Assembly (NCBI GenBank): GCA_963836905.1
Contig: CAWIKY010000006.1
Span: forward strand, 620,001 to 684,000
Direction: 5' to 3'
DNA from: CAWIKY01 sp963836905
Lineage (GTDB): Bacteria > Pseudomonadota > Alphaproteobacteria > Caulobacterales > Hyphomonadaceae
DNA length: 64,000 bases
Shown here: in pieces, positions 8,169-17,204 of the stretch
Position numbering within the stretch: the first letter of the stretch is position 1
Layout: each line of letters begins with the position of its first letter
Program-made: the position numbers and the translations under genes
Notes under the pieces: generated by a model
Seen by the model: the letters and a program-made list of their open reading frames with translations, nothing else
Database searches by the model: none
Told to the model about the DNA's origin: nothing

Positions 8169-8696
8169 TCAGCCCTCCTCTGCTTGGGTGGTGGCCGCAG
8201 CGATCGCTGCGGCAAGGTCGGTGACGTGGGCGCGGGCGGCTTCCCGCTTGCCCGCCAGTGTTTCAGCTCCGGCGATCGCGAGCCGGACTGCGGCGCGGGC
8301 AGCTTCTGCCAAGGCTCCCAGCTGGGCGAACCCTTGCGCAGCCGCGATCACGCGGTCGGCCTGTTGACGCTTGGTGATTTCCAGCGCGGCGGCTTCTGCG
8401 ATCAGGAACGGATAGTCGTCCTGGCTGACATTGCCGGGATAGTCCGCCTCGCGGTAGGCAAGCGCCTCGGAATACTTGCGGGCGTAGCGTTCAGCCCGGC
8501 TGGCAGAGCGGGTGAACGCCCGGTCGCAGAGCGCATCAATCTCCCGGTCGGCAGCGGCCACGACAGCAGCATTCACGGCGGCGGAGATCGCAGCGGCAGG
8601 CAGGCCCGCAGCTGCAAGCGCGTCTTCGCTCATGTTGGAATAGGTCGTGCCTGCGGACGTGAGGGTCACGAGGCTCGCGGCGGTTTCGATGGTCAT
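8169..8696 (-). CDS. hypothetical phage protein after tail fibre
   Basis: A 175-residue, alanine-rich, mostly helical protein between the spike-like gene and the sheath. The N-terminus (MTIETAASLVTLTSAGTTYS) looks beta-structured; the rest is predicted coiled coil or helical bundle. This slot often holds fibre assembly chaperones in P2-type tails, so that is a reasonable guess, but no family is recognised. Confidence 0.7.
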   Translation of the reverse strand: MTIETAASLVTLTSAGTTYSNMSEDALAAAGLPAAAISAAVNAAVVAAADREIDALCDRAFTRSASRAERYARKYSEALAYREADYPGNVSQDDYPFLIAEAAALEITKRQQADRVIAAAQGFAQLGALAEAARAAVRLAIAGAETLAGKREAARAHVTDLAAAIAAATTQAEEG

Positions 8697-8705
8697 GGCG
8701 GCTCC

Positions 8706-9418
8706 TTAAAGCGAGGCGAGATTGGTGGAGACGGCTGGCAGCGTGTCCGGGTCGGTGTCGGCCGCGACATCCTCGATCCATTTTCCGGCCGCGACGCCGG
8801 TCACGCTGAAAACCGAGAGGCTCCAGATGTGACCCGGCCAGGTCGCCTCCAGAATGCGGACGGCCGGTGAGTTGGCAGGGATCGTAATGTCGACATTCTT
8901 CAGGCTGAGCCCGAACGGTCCGGCAAGGTTGGCCGCGCGCGAGCGCACCAGCGCGGAGGTTGCGCCCGCCAGTTCCGGGCAGACGATATCGACATTGTCG
9001 ATGTAGATCGCCTCGCCGCAGGCGGGCTGGAAGCAGATCATCAGCCCGTCCACGTTCAGACCGAGAATGATGCGCGGCTTGCTGGCTTGCCCCGGCGCAG
9101 CCTGAATGCGCAGGCGCTTTGCGAAGATCGAGACGTTGAGGGTCATCGGAACATCGCCGACCAGCAGCACGTCGCAAATGCCGCCGACCGGGGTGCGGTG
9201 AACCGCCTGGCCGATCGTGCGCAGCGGCGCGTCAGGCGTGCCGGTCGCATCATCGTCGCCGTCCGCGCGAACGGTGTAGGTCTTGTGCTGGGCCGGGATG
9301 GATCTGCAGCGCGTTGACGACCGCGACATCGATCTCGTTTTTGCGCAGCTCGTAATAGCTGGCGAGGTTGTCCATCGCCTGAATTTGCGCGGTGATCGTC
9401 TCTGAAAGTGTGGGCATT
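8706..9418 (-). CDS. tail spike / fibre with beta-helix domain (frameshift)
   Basis: Reconstructed from two frames joined near 9300. The start MPTLSETITAQIQAMDNLAS is a helical attachment segment. It is followed by YTVRADGDDDATGTPDAPL, the conserved opening of right-handed beta-helix (pectin-lyase-like) domains found in tail spikes. The rest (about 170 residues) is rich in short beta strands. It is likely the receptor-binding or glycan-degrading spike. The cleavage chemistry, if any, cannot be told from sequence. Confidence 0.68.
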
Positions 9419-9426
9419 TATCGGTC

Positions 9427-9966
9427 CTAAGGTTGCAGAAGTTGGCGGATATTGTCGTTGGCGAAGGCGAGGCTGAGGTGCAGGCGGCTGATCGTGGTCG
9501 CGATCACCGAGAGCTCGCGGGCGTTGTAGAGCTCCAGCGGCGCACCGGAGCCGGCCACCGTGACCGCGTTCGCAGGCAAAGCGGTCAGCGAGAGCTCGAA
9601 TGAGACGATCATTGGCGCGTCGGCGGTCTTGTAACCGAGCGGCTGAACCGCGCTCGACCAGATAGCGAAGAGCGTCCCGTCCGAAAGGTAGAGCCCGATC
9701 TCGCGCACCCAGTAGGCGGCTGCGCTGTCGGCAATCGCCTGCACGTCGAGCAGCGTGTCGGACAGCTTGACCGAGCCGGTGATCTCGACCCGCTCGCGCT
9801 CGTTCTGCAGCGCCACCATCGCGGTTGCGCCGGTGCCGTCCACCGGCACGGTGTAGGCCGCATCGCCCAGCGCGAGATGGGTGATCCTTGCGGCGACGCC
9901 CTGCTCGTCTGCAGAGAGCGCAGCGGCAAGACCGGCATTGGTGAAGGTCGGGCGAAGATCAGGCAT
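9427..9966 (-). CDS. tail-collar fibre protein (gpH-like)
   Basis: A 179-residue protein starting MPDLRPTFTNAGLAAALSA, the signature of the phage tail-collar fibre family at the N-terminus of P2 gpH. It also has AAYWVREIGLYLSDGTLFA, a second conserved family block. The ATG at 9964-9966 is chosen because the family begins here; the frame is open further upstream but without homology. Only the anchor domain is present, so the distal fibre is probably the next gene. Confidence 0.85.
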   Translation of the reverse strand: MPDLRPTFTNAGLAAALSADEQGVAARITHLALGDAAYTVPVDGTGATAMVALQNERERVEITGSVKLSDTLLDVQAIADSAAAYWVREIGLYLSDGTLFAIWSSAVQPLGYKTADAPMIVSFELSLTALPANAVTVAGSGAPLELYNARELSVIATTISRLHLSLAFANDNIRQLLQP

Positions 9967-10190
9967 AAGCTCTCGTTTCGGGCGTGAGGTGGAGGCGAAC
10001 CAGCGAGGCGGCGGCAATCCGCGCCGCCGTGCCCAGCGGTGCGCCGAGGCGAACCGGAAGCCGCGTGAGACTGGCGGCGCGGCGGATGAGGGCGGCGGTT
10101 TTGGTCCGGCCCGCAAAACCGGCGTTCGATTTGGCAGCACACCGGCAGGCGTGCGGGTCAGCGCTGGCGCGAGCGCCGCCCGCTTTGTGA
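9959..10190 (-). CDS. small basic phage protein between gpI and gpH (start uncertain)
   Basis: A frame that ends with ...ETRAYA and overlaps the gpH start by 8 nt. Codon third positions are strongly GC-rich from about 10125 to 9959, which marks it as coding, unlike the other two frames here. There is no ATG or GTG in a good position, so it may be the frameshifted C-terminus of gpI. The product is rich in Arg and Ala. No family recognised. Confidence 0.4.
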
Positions 10191-10719
10191 AACCCGGGAG
10201 GCAAGACCGGGAGCCGCACCGAGCCGCACGCCAATCTCGAAACCGGTCAGGTGGGCGCGCGCGGGTCTGGTCGCGTCAATCACCTCGGCGATCATCCGCT
10301 GCAGCTGCGGCCCGACAATTGCCGGGCTTTCGCGGTTCAAGACGAGCCCGCAAAGGCGCGGACGGTGAAGGTGTGAGGCTGGCCGGAAACGCCCGGCTGA
10401 AACCACTCGGTAATGTCGGCGCGCACGTCCAGCGCATCGAGCGCGGTCTGCATCGACCGGCGGGTGCCCTTGATCCAGTGCACGCCGAAACTGGCCGCAA
10501 TCATCTTGCGCTTGATCCGTCCGGCCAGTAGCGGCCAGCTATCCACCGAGAGCGACCAGGCCGAGAAGTCGAGAAAGGCGGGCGGCGCGTCCTGCGCAGA
10601 CCAGACCGATCCGATCTCGCCGGAAAGCAAGTTTCAAGCCGGGTTCCGGCTGCGGCCTCAGGCGCCAGTTCGAGCGGCGTGGCGTTGGGCGGCAGGACGG
10701 TTTCGAAGGGCGCGCTCAT
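10158..10719 (-). CDS. tail protein gpI (frameshifts)
   Basis: P2 gpI-like baseplate wedge protein, reconstructed from three frames (shifts near 10630 and 10350). Family segments are the N-terminal MSAPFETVLPPNATPLELA, then VWSAQDAPPAFLDFSAWSL and FGVHWIKGTRR. The C-terminal end is uncertain because another shift may join it to the next small frame. Its ATG overlaps the gpJ stop. The partner order W-J-I is that of the P2 baseplate. Confidence 0.8.
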
Positions 10720-11575
10720 AGCTCGGCCTCCTGAGAAAGCGCCAGCACTCCGGCGACGGCCACCTCGTTTCCGGCCAGCACGATGTCCGCCAGCGGTTCG
10801 GTGATCGAAACGCGCGCGACTCCCGGAACGTGGAGGGCAGCTGCGATCGCAGACCAGCCGACCGTCCGCCCGATGGTCAGGGTTTCGTCCAGCAGGGCGA
10901 CGAGGTTCGCGCGGGCGGTTTCGGTGACGAGGCCCAGCCCCGGCGTCGGCTCGGTGTAGAGAACCGCCGTCACGTTCACAGGACGCGGCACGGCGGAGAT
11001 GACGCTCACCGTGTCGGTCAGCGGGCGGACGTGGTCGGCGTTCAGCTGCGCAGAGACATGGCGCGCAGCTCTGCCGAGGCCGAATGATCACCTTCAGACG
11101 AGAGGATCGCGACCTGAACCTCGCCCGGTGCCGGGCTGGTGACCGCGGCAGAGACCACACGCGGATCGGCGGTCAGCGCCATCTCGCGGTAGGCGCCGGT
11201 CGGACCGGCCACTGAAAGCCCCTCGAAAGCCCCTTGAATGCGGGCGCGGAAGGCGTCGTCGGTCTCGGTCTGGCCAACCCCGTTGACGGGTTCTTTCCGG
11301 GCGACGCCGAGCAGCGCGCCAAGATGATCGAGCGTGCCACCACTCGCAAAGGCCAGGAGCGACCCACGCGCGGCGGCATTGATCCGCGCGCGCGCCAGAA
11401 GCTCGCGATAGGCGCAGGCCTCAAGCACTTTCACCACCGGTTCGCTTTCCAGCTGGAGCGTAGCGGAGAGGCTTGGGTCGCGGGCGGTGAGGTCGGCCTT
11501 GATCCCGGCAAGGATCGTCTCGAAGTCGAGCGTCTCGATCAGGGCAGGCGCAGGCAGGCGGGTAAGATCGATCAC
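10716..11575 (-). CDS. baseplate assembly protein gpJ (frameshift)
   Basis: P2 gpJ-like baseplate wedge protein. The first frame begins MIDLTRLPAPALIETLDFET and carries the family block LLARARINAAARGSLLAFAS followed by GGTLDHLGAL. A shift near 11045 leads into the second frame with TARANLVALLDETLTIGRTV. The total of about 285 residues is close to the family length. It overlaps gpW and gpI by 4 nt each. Confidence 0.87.
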
Positions 11576-11927
11576 GACAAGACCCCCGCCAGAAGAACGC
11601 CTTCGCCTTCGAACCGGCCTTCAAGGTCGAGATTGAGCTTGCCGGGCGTGTGCCCGTCACCTCGACGCGGGTCAGCGCCAGGCGCGGCTCCCAGCGGGCG
11701 AGCGCATCGGCCACGGCAGCGCGCACCTCTGCCAGAAGGCCTTTTTTGAAACCGGCGCGTCCAGAAGGTCGGCAAGGCAGGCGCGAGCCGTAGTCGCGGC
11801 GCATGACGCGGCTGCCGATGGGCGTGGTGAGAATATCGCGGACCGACTGGCGAAGATGCGCGAGCCCGGAGACCGTGAGCCCGGTTTCGGCGTTCATGCC
11901 GGAGTAGAGAGGCAGAGGATTGGTCAT
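11572..11927 (-). CDS. baseplate wedge protein gpW, gp25-like (frameshifts)
   Basis: A T4 gp25 / P2 gpW-like protein. The N-terminal half reads GLAHLRQSVRDILTTPIGSR then VMRRDYGSRLP, the diagnostic lysozyme-like gp25 block. At least two shifts (near 11765 and 11650) are needed before the end GKLNLDLEGRFEGEGVLLAG. It initiates sheath assembly around the baseplate in this family. Overlaps gpV by 4 nt. Confidence 0.83.
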
Positions 11928-12516
11928 GCGGCTTTGACCTTGTCCGAACCGGTGACGATCTTGCCTTGCGCCACGTCGTCGCCGACGCGGGCGACGTGTC
12001 TTCCGCCTTCCGCGCCGAGGTTCACGTTATCGGAGATCAGGGTGGTCGCCTCGGCCGTCAATTCGATTGCCGAGCCGGTGAGAGTGAGTGTCGTCGTTCC
12101 GCAGCGGACCTCGAACTTGCCACCGGCAGGCAGCTCGATCACGCGCGCAGAGGCGGTCCGGTCGAAGCTCTCAAAGCTGCCATCGGAATGATCGCGGCGG
12201 ATGGTGTCTGCGGTCGCAGGGTGCGGGCTTTGCGGACGCATCACGGCAGGCAGGGCAAAGCCGGTCTCGCTGTGACCGCCAATGGCCAGCACGATCACCG
12301 GCTCTCCGGCTTCCGGCGCATCCCATGATTGCTCTGCGGGCGCGGCGCGGCGGGTCAGCCAGGCAGCCAGCCGGTCAGGAGCTCGGACGTGATCCGGACG
12401 CGGACGCGCGCGGTCTCGGTAATTGGCCTCCTCGATGACGCCGTAGCGAACCACGCTTCGAGGCGGCGCTCGAGCTCGGCGAGGTGGTAGTCATGACTGC
12501 GATCCGTGGCGGTCAT
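11924..12516 (-). CDS. baseplate spike gpV (frameshifts)
   Basis: P2 gpV-like protein that forms the membrane-piercing spike under the tail tube. Reconstructed from several frames: start MTATDRSHDYHLAELERRLE, then GVIEEANYTETARVRVRI and the LLTGWLPWLT block, then DAPEAGEPVIVLAIGG. The C-terminal part (FEVRCGTTTLTLTGSAIEL) has the repeated strands of the triple beta-helix. Shifts lie near 12455, 12400 and 12360. It heads the tail operon of the P2 type. Confidence 0.85.
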
Positions 12517-12526
12517 GACGCGACCC

Positions 12527-13052
12527 TCACATAATCGTCTTCATGGCCGGGGTCGCGGACTCCGGCACGAGGCCAAGATAAAGTCTCGGTTGCACGACGC
12601 CCTGACCGGCATCCGGCGTCAGCAGGCGCACCGTCTGCTTCCAGCGCACGGCCCAGAGGGCGACACCCTGCTTGTCGAGCCCGGCCGAATAGAGGCGACT
12701 TGCACTCGCGGGCTCGGCCGGGTGGGCAAAGTCGAGGCCCCAGTCGGACTGGTAGGCAGCGCCGATGATGCCCTGCACGATCGCCAGAACACCGGCGTCT
12801 CTGGAGAGCCCGGACCGGTCATCGGCGATGGCGATGGCTGCCACGTCCACGGTCCAGTCGCACCCCCCGCCCGAAACCGGTGCCGGATCGGAAGTCCGGC
12901 AGCGCGACCCGGACCGAAGGCGTGCGCGCCGAGAAGCGCGAAAGTTCAGCGGCCGTGAACTGGCCGCCATGCGCAGTGCACTCATCGAGGGCTGGCAGCC
13001 TGGCTGCGATGCCAGCGACGACGCCCGCGCGGAAGGTGAGAAGATCGCTCAT
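12527..13052 (-). CDS. Mu gp37-like protein, DUF1834 (frameshift)
   Basis: A 175-residue protein of the Gp37/DUF1834 family found between the morphogenesis gene and tail genes of Mu-like phages. It begins MSDLLTFRAGVVAGIAARLP and contains the conserved CDWTVDVAAIAIADDRSG segment. A shift sits at a six-C run (12863-12868), which suggests a base-calling error. It overlaps the stop of the upstream gene (ATGA). Its function is thought to be in head-tail joining; that is family knowledge, not seen here. Confidence 0.75.
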
Positions 13053-13506
13053 GATGCCAGCGCCTGTGCCAGAGCGTCGTTCAGGGTTTCGACGATCTCC
13101 TGGCGGTCGGCATCGGACAGGCCGAGAAAGGGCCGCGCAGGAACGCCAGCGGGCCCGGCGGGCATGTCGGAGGTGCCGCCGAACTGGTGGATCGCGCCGT
13201 AGACGAGGTTCGTGCCGACGCGGGCTTCGGTTTCGTCGGAGGTGACGGCAAGGCTGTTCAGGAGGTCCTGACTTTCGACGAGGATGGAGCCGGACGCTTT
13301 CTTGGTCGCAGCGTAGGCAGGCGAAAAGCGGTGCCCAGGGCGTGCCGTCGGGCGCTTGTTTTTCCTCGTCGATCCGGGCGCTGGTCGGAGAGAACGACGC
13401 CGCCAATCCCGCGCATCACGGTCTTCGTCGCCATACCGAGCTTTCCCAGCCGGGCAATCGCGCCGTTGATCTCTTCGACATCGATGGAGATCTCCACACC
13501 GGCCAT
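13049..13506 (-). CDS. virion morphogenesis protein, Mu gpG-like (frameshifts)
   Basis: Reconstructed as MAGVEISIDVEEINGAIARL, then RIDEEKQAPDGTPWAPLFAA and GAIHQFGGTSDMPAGPAGVP with RPFLGLSDADRQEIVE. This is the phage virion morphogenesis (tail completion) family; the IHQFGG and ARPFLG blocks are diagnostic. Two or three 1-nt shifts are needed (near 13385, 13310 and 13170). Lies 3 nt from the stop-start pair of gp36. Confidence 0.8.
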
Positions 13507-13509
13507 GGC

Positions 13510-13940
13510 TTAGAGGTCCCTCAGCGTGGTGCGGTTGAAGATGCGGTTCGGCTGGTTCATCGTGATGACGGCGGGGCCTGCCTCGCCCTTGCTATCGCCA
13601 TCGGTATCGATGGCCAGCCGTGCGCGCCCGTCTCCGAAACGGCGGACCAGTGCGGCCGCGTCTTCATAGCGTTGCCGGATCTCGTCGGTGAGGACGCTGG
13701 CGGGATGGGCGAGATAATAAAGCGCGATGTCCACGCAGGGCCGGACAAGCGCGGTGAGCGCGGTCAGAGGCAGGACGTAGCGCACGCCGATATGGGCATC
13801 GATAAAGCCGGACGCATCGGAAAGCGCCGCCTCGATCGTGGTTTGCGACGGCGTCAGATCTCGGCGCGGCGGGTGGCGATGTGAGCCACCTCGTCCGCAC
13901 CGTAAAGGTCTTCCATCTGGGAGCGCGTCGCGTAAGCCAT
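13510..13940 (-). CDS. Mu gp36-like protein, DUF1320 (frameshift)
   Basis: A 143-residue protein of the DUF1320 family. It starts MAYATRSQMEDLYGADEVAH and continues, after a shift near 13860, with DAHIGVRYVLPLTALTALVR and CVDIALYYL. This pattern of a short helical head-tail connector is conserved in Mu-like phages. It follows the gp35-like gene and precedes gpG, as in Mu. Confidence 0.82.
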
Positions 13941-13951
13941 GACCTAGACGA

Positions 13952-14464
13952 TCACCTCGTTTTCGGTCCGGTTGGCTGCGCCGGGAAGTCGATCAGGCTG
14001 ACAAGTTCCTTGCCCTCCACCTTCAGCGAGGCCTGCGCACTGGTCGTCTCTGAGCGGCGTGACCTTGATGTGGGTCGCCTTGGCGGCCTTGAGCGCGCCC
14101 TTCAGGGCGGCGGTTGCAGCCTTTGCCCAGGCTGCATCGAGCGGCTGGTCGGCGTGTCGCTCCAGACCGGAGACGATGGCGTCGAGTTTGTCCTGCGCTT
14201 CGGCCTGCCAGTTCCAGCTCGCGCGCAGCGCCGTCATCTTCAACCTCGAGCGTGCCGTGCGTCACGGTCAGCACCGGATCGCTTTGAAGCAGGTCAAGCG
14301 TCTCTTCGGCCAGCACCTCAGTCGGCATCAGATCGGCAGGCCAGAGGGCAACCGCCCTGCTGTTGGCCGGATAGGCGATGGCCGTCCGGGTGGCGAATGC
14401 CACCCCGGATATAGCCGTCACGCCGCGAGGCGATTCGCCTGGACACCATATTGATGGGGGTCAT
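13952..14464 (-). CDS. Mu gp35-like protein (frameshifts)
   Basis: Begins MTPINMVSRRIASRRDGYIR, with the RRDGYxRGG block of the gp35/HI1506 family. It then shifts (near 14404) to AFATRTAIAYPANSRAVALW and ETLDLLQSDPVLTVTHG, which complete the family domain. A further shift near 14195 leads into a helical part (WAKAATAALKGALKAAKATH) and an end VEGKELVSLIDFPAQP. The C-terminal half could be a separate small gene. It follows the capsid gene. Confidence 0.65.
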
Positions 14465-14466
14465 GC

Positions 14467-15362
14467 TCAGGCTCCCATCAGGCGCGGCGAGAGCAGAATC
14501 TCCGCCGTGCCCTGCCATTTATTGTCGCCGCCATTGGCCAGACGCGCGGTCTTCAGAAGCTCGCGGGCCGCACCATCATTGGAAGGCCCGACCGCCAGCG
14601 TGTCCGGCAAAAGCCCGAGCGGGCGTCCGGCATCGTCGGTGAAGGTCATCATCGCCAGACGCGCGGCCTCGTAATTGGCAGGCGTCAGCGGTGCCTTCGA
14701 AGCGTAGGTGAGCTGCCAGAAGGAATGCCCTGCGGCTTCGCGGCTGTGCGCGCCCCAGAGGATCTCGTTCTTCATGAAGACGTTGGGATCGTCCTCGTCG
14801 CTAAGCATGACGAAGTTCGCCGGCTTGCGCTTCTGGTAGATGATCGGTTTCAGCGCCTTGGTGGTGACCAGAATACGAGGCCTCCGGCTCCGGCCTCGGC
14901 GAAGTTGGAGACGGTCGTCATCGCAGCGCCTTCGCCGACGGGGTGTTCATCGTCGAAGAAGTTCTGGCCGTCATAGCACTCGGTCTTGAAACCGGCTTTC
15001 AGGGCATCGAAGCAGAGCACGTCCGGGTTCTCGGCTGCGGCCTTGCCATAGCCGTTGGTCAGTGAACCATAGGTGCCGAGCTCGTCATCATCGAACCGGT
15101 TCTTCTTGATGGCTACCGTGCATTCGAAGTCGCGGTTGAGCAGGCGGTAGACCTTCTCGCGCAGACCGGTGATGCGCCGGTCGCCGATCCACTCGCGGAA
15201 CATCGGAAAGTCGCCCAGCCAGGAATAGCTCTCGCCGCTCTTGGTCGAATTGACCAGGCTGGCGAACTTTCCCCATTGCGGCTCGACGGCGGAAAAGCCC
15301 GCCTGAAACTCCGATCGGAGAACGCCGCTGAAAGCGCGGATATTGTCGACAGTTACGTCCAT
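14467..15362 (-). CDS. major capsid protein, Mu gpT-like (frameshift)
   Basis: A protein of about 298 residues of the Mu gpT major head subunit family (HK97 fold). Diagnostic blocks are FSGVLRSEFQAGFSAVEPQW, LVNSTKSGESYSWLGDFPMF then REWIGDR, and YDGQNFFDDEHPVG. A shift near 14875 leads into the C-terminal MKNEILWGAHSREAAGHSFW block. A good Shine-Dalgarno (AAAGGAC) lies 8 nt in front of the ATG at 15362. It follows protease/scaffold and decoration genes in the Mu order. Confidence 0.9.
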
Positions 15363-15375
15363 GTCAGATGTCCTT

Positions 15376-15776
15376 TCAGATCTCGACCCAGACGCCGGAA
15401 GCGTCCACGTCGAAGATGATGCCCGCCGCAGAGCGGGCGCTGTCATTGCTGGTTTTGGCGACGGTCTGATCGTCCACGACGAAGCAGCTCTTGCCGGTAT
15501 CAGCGATCGTGATCGCGTCGGCTGCGCCGGAATTGGCGAAGAGGAAGCAGCCCCTGCGGACCGAGACCGTCCGGGCCCCGTCCGACGCGCCGCCCTCGAC
15601 CGTCTGTTCGGCGCGGCCGACAGGCGTGAGCGATGCGGCCGTCTTGCCCGGCACGGCGAGACCCGCCTCCAGCACGACGGCGCGCCTTCGAAGATCGTGA
15701 CCCCGGCCTTGACCCGGAACGAGCGCAGGGTGGCCGGGCGTTCGTCCGTCAACCGGTTTGTGGTGAGTGCGACCAT
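15376..15776 (-). CDS. capsid decoration / cement protein (frameshift)
   Basis: A 132-residue protein that begins MVALTTNRLTDERPATLRSF and ends FDVDASGVWVEI. The middle (VGRAEQTVEGG, RRGCFLFANSGAADAITIAD) is the pattern of small beta-rich proteins encoded between protease and capsid genes of Mu-like phages and often called capsid cement. A shift near 15690 is needed. It overlaps the protease stop by 3 nt. The role on the capsid surface is inferred from position. Confidence 0.65.
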
Positions 15777-16310
15777 CAGTCGGCATCCTTCTCAGCTTGG
15801 GCTTTTTGCCTTTTGAGGTATTCGGCCTGCGAGACGCCGAGCGCCTTGCACGCGGCCTTCGGCATCGCTCAAGCCGCCCGCAGCCTTCTCAGGTTTTGAG
15901 CGCGGCGGTGACGCGCTCTCCCTTCGGCACGACTTCCGGAGCGGCAGAGCAGAAGGCCTTGAAGCCGTCGAAGTCTGAGCGTGCGAACTTCTCGAAGTGC
16001 TCGCGGTTGGCCGGGGCGATCTTGCTTTCGGTCAGAGCGGTGTTCAGCGCCGCCTGGACCTCGGCATCCAACCGGCTGGTCTCGTAGTCGGAGAGTTTGG
16101 TCTCGGCCGCTTTGGCGCGGTTGACCGCCGTCTGGGTAGGGTTTCGACCGGAATGAAGTCGGCCGGAGAGGGCACGGCCTTTTCGGCAGCCTCGGCGCGG
16201 TTGGTGGCTTTCCTGGCGGTGTCGTTGAGGGCGTTGATGCCCGCAAGGATGGCCGCTTCGTCAGCGGTGTCGGTCAGCCCGAGGGCTTTCCGGATGTGAG
16301 CGAGATCCAT
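15776..16310 (-). CDS. internal scaffold protein, Mu gpZ-like (frameshifts)
   Basis: An in-frame ATG at 16308-16310 inside the protease gene has a very good ribosome site (AAAGGAAACCCCG before the ATG). The product MDLAHIRKALGLTDTADEAA and the coiled-coil region after it correspond to the separate scaffold made in Mu from the I/Z gene. It would assemble the procapsid and then be degraded by the protease. Confidence 0.55.
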
Positions 16311-16814
16311 CGGGGTTTCCTTTTGCTCGCGATTGAGCGCTCGAACGCGCAGGTTTGGTGAGTTGGTGAGGGCGGCGCTGGCGAGGCCGACGACGTTCAT
16401 TTCGCCGTCTTCGGTCTCGCGGTAGAGCAGCACCGGCGAGAGGTAGCGGTACTCGCGGGCCTGCAGCGCGCGCTTGCCCTCGTCGGTCCAGTCGACCTTG
16501 CCCAGAACCGCACCGGCGCGGACGTCCAGCGCGGTAATCCAGCCGATGGCAGGCGCAGCGTCGCCGTTCACGGCCTTGAACTCGGTCGAGTGTTCGTAAT
16601 CGAAGGGCAGGTCCTGCCCGTAATCGGTGAAGTGGCGGACGATCGCCTGCGGATCGGAGACGAGGAAACGCCGCCCGTCGCGGCCATCGACGCGCGGTCC
16701 GGCCGGAATGAGCTCGACCCAGTCGGGCGCTTCACCGGCACGGTTCAGCGAGACCTCGAGCCGGGCAAGTGCCGGGGCGTCTTTCCGCCTGGTGTTTTGT
16801 GTTTTGGCTTGCAC
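15776..16814 (-). CDS. head maturation protease with scaffold domain, Mu gpI-like (frameshifts)
   Basis: The N-terminal half is the phage protease family: APDWVELIPAGPRVDGRDGR, then DLPFDYEHSTEFKA with the catalytic-region His, and YRYLSPVLLYRETEDGEMNV. The C-terminal half is a helical scaffold ending GVSQAEYLKRQKAQAEKDAD. The start is a GTG at 16812-16814. Shifts near 16135, 15893 and 15865 are needed for the scaffold part. In Mu the same gene makes both the protease and, from an internal start, the scaffold Z. It lies behind the second putative late promoter. Confidence 0.82.
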
Positions 16815-17204
16815 CTGCGCGCCGCTCCGTTCAGAAGATAGGGCAGGCTTACGCTGGCAGGTCAGACGATATCAGGCCGAAGCGCTTCGGGGGCAGGGCC
16901 GCACGAACCGGTCGCCGCGATGGCCCGGAACACCCCGCAAGCACGGTCGCACCACGGCACAGCCGGGCGCAGGCCGCAATCCGCACCGCGCCTCTCCACG
17001 CAGGATCAATTTTGAAGGGGTTAGAATAGCAGCCCCGCTCGCGGCAGCTTTGAAAACGGCCCGATGCGCCGGACCATGGTTAACGCGCGTCAGCGGGCCT
17101 CTGTGGCGTTCCGGATTTCAGGCCCTTCCGGCGTCCCTTTTTGCAAACCTTGAAACGCTGACTTTCTGATGGCATGTTAGACACGACGCCGGAGTCATAT
17201 TCGG
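16815..17204 (-). other. 390-bp non-coding gap between gp30 and protease
   Basis: No frame with coding character was found on either strand. The part next to the protease carries the second copy of the putative late promoter. The rest (about 16900-17204) contains no repeat or terminator that I can see. A gap of this size is unusual in a phage whose genes otherwise overlap, and fits a transcription start between two late operons. Confidence 0.5.
16846..16890 (-). promoter_or_regulatory. putative late promoter, copy 2 (protease operon)
   Basis: On the minus strand: a perfect 14-bp dyad CCGAAGCGCTTCGG (16890-16877), CTGA two bases later, 19 nt, then GTAAGCC (16852-16846). It lies about 32 nt in front of the protease start. 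The position matches PI of Mu. Confidence 0.55.

Noticed and set aside
10234..11160. 219-codon frame (10501-11160) as a separate gene
   Set aside because: Its first part overlaps gpJ in a poor frame. Only the piece that starts MSAPFETVLPP belongs to gpI.
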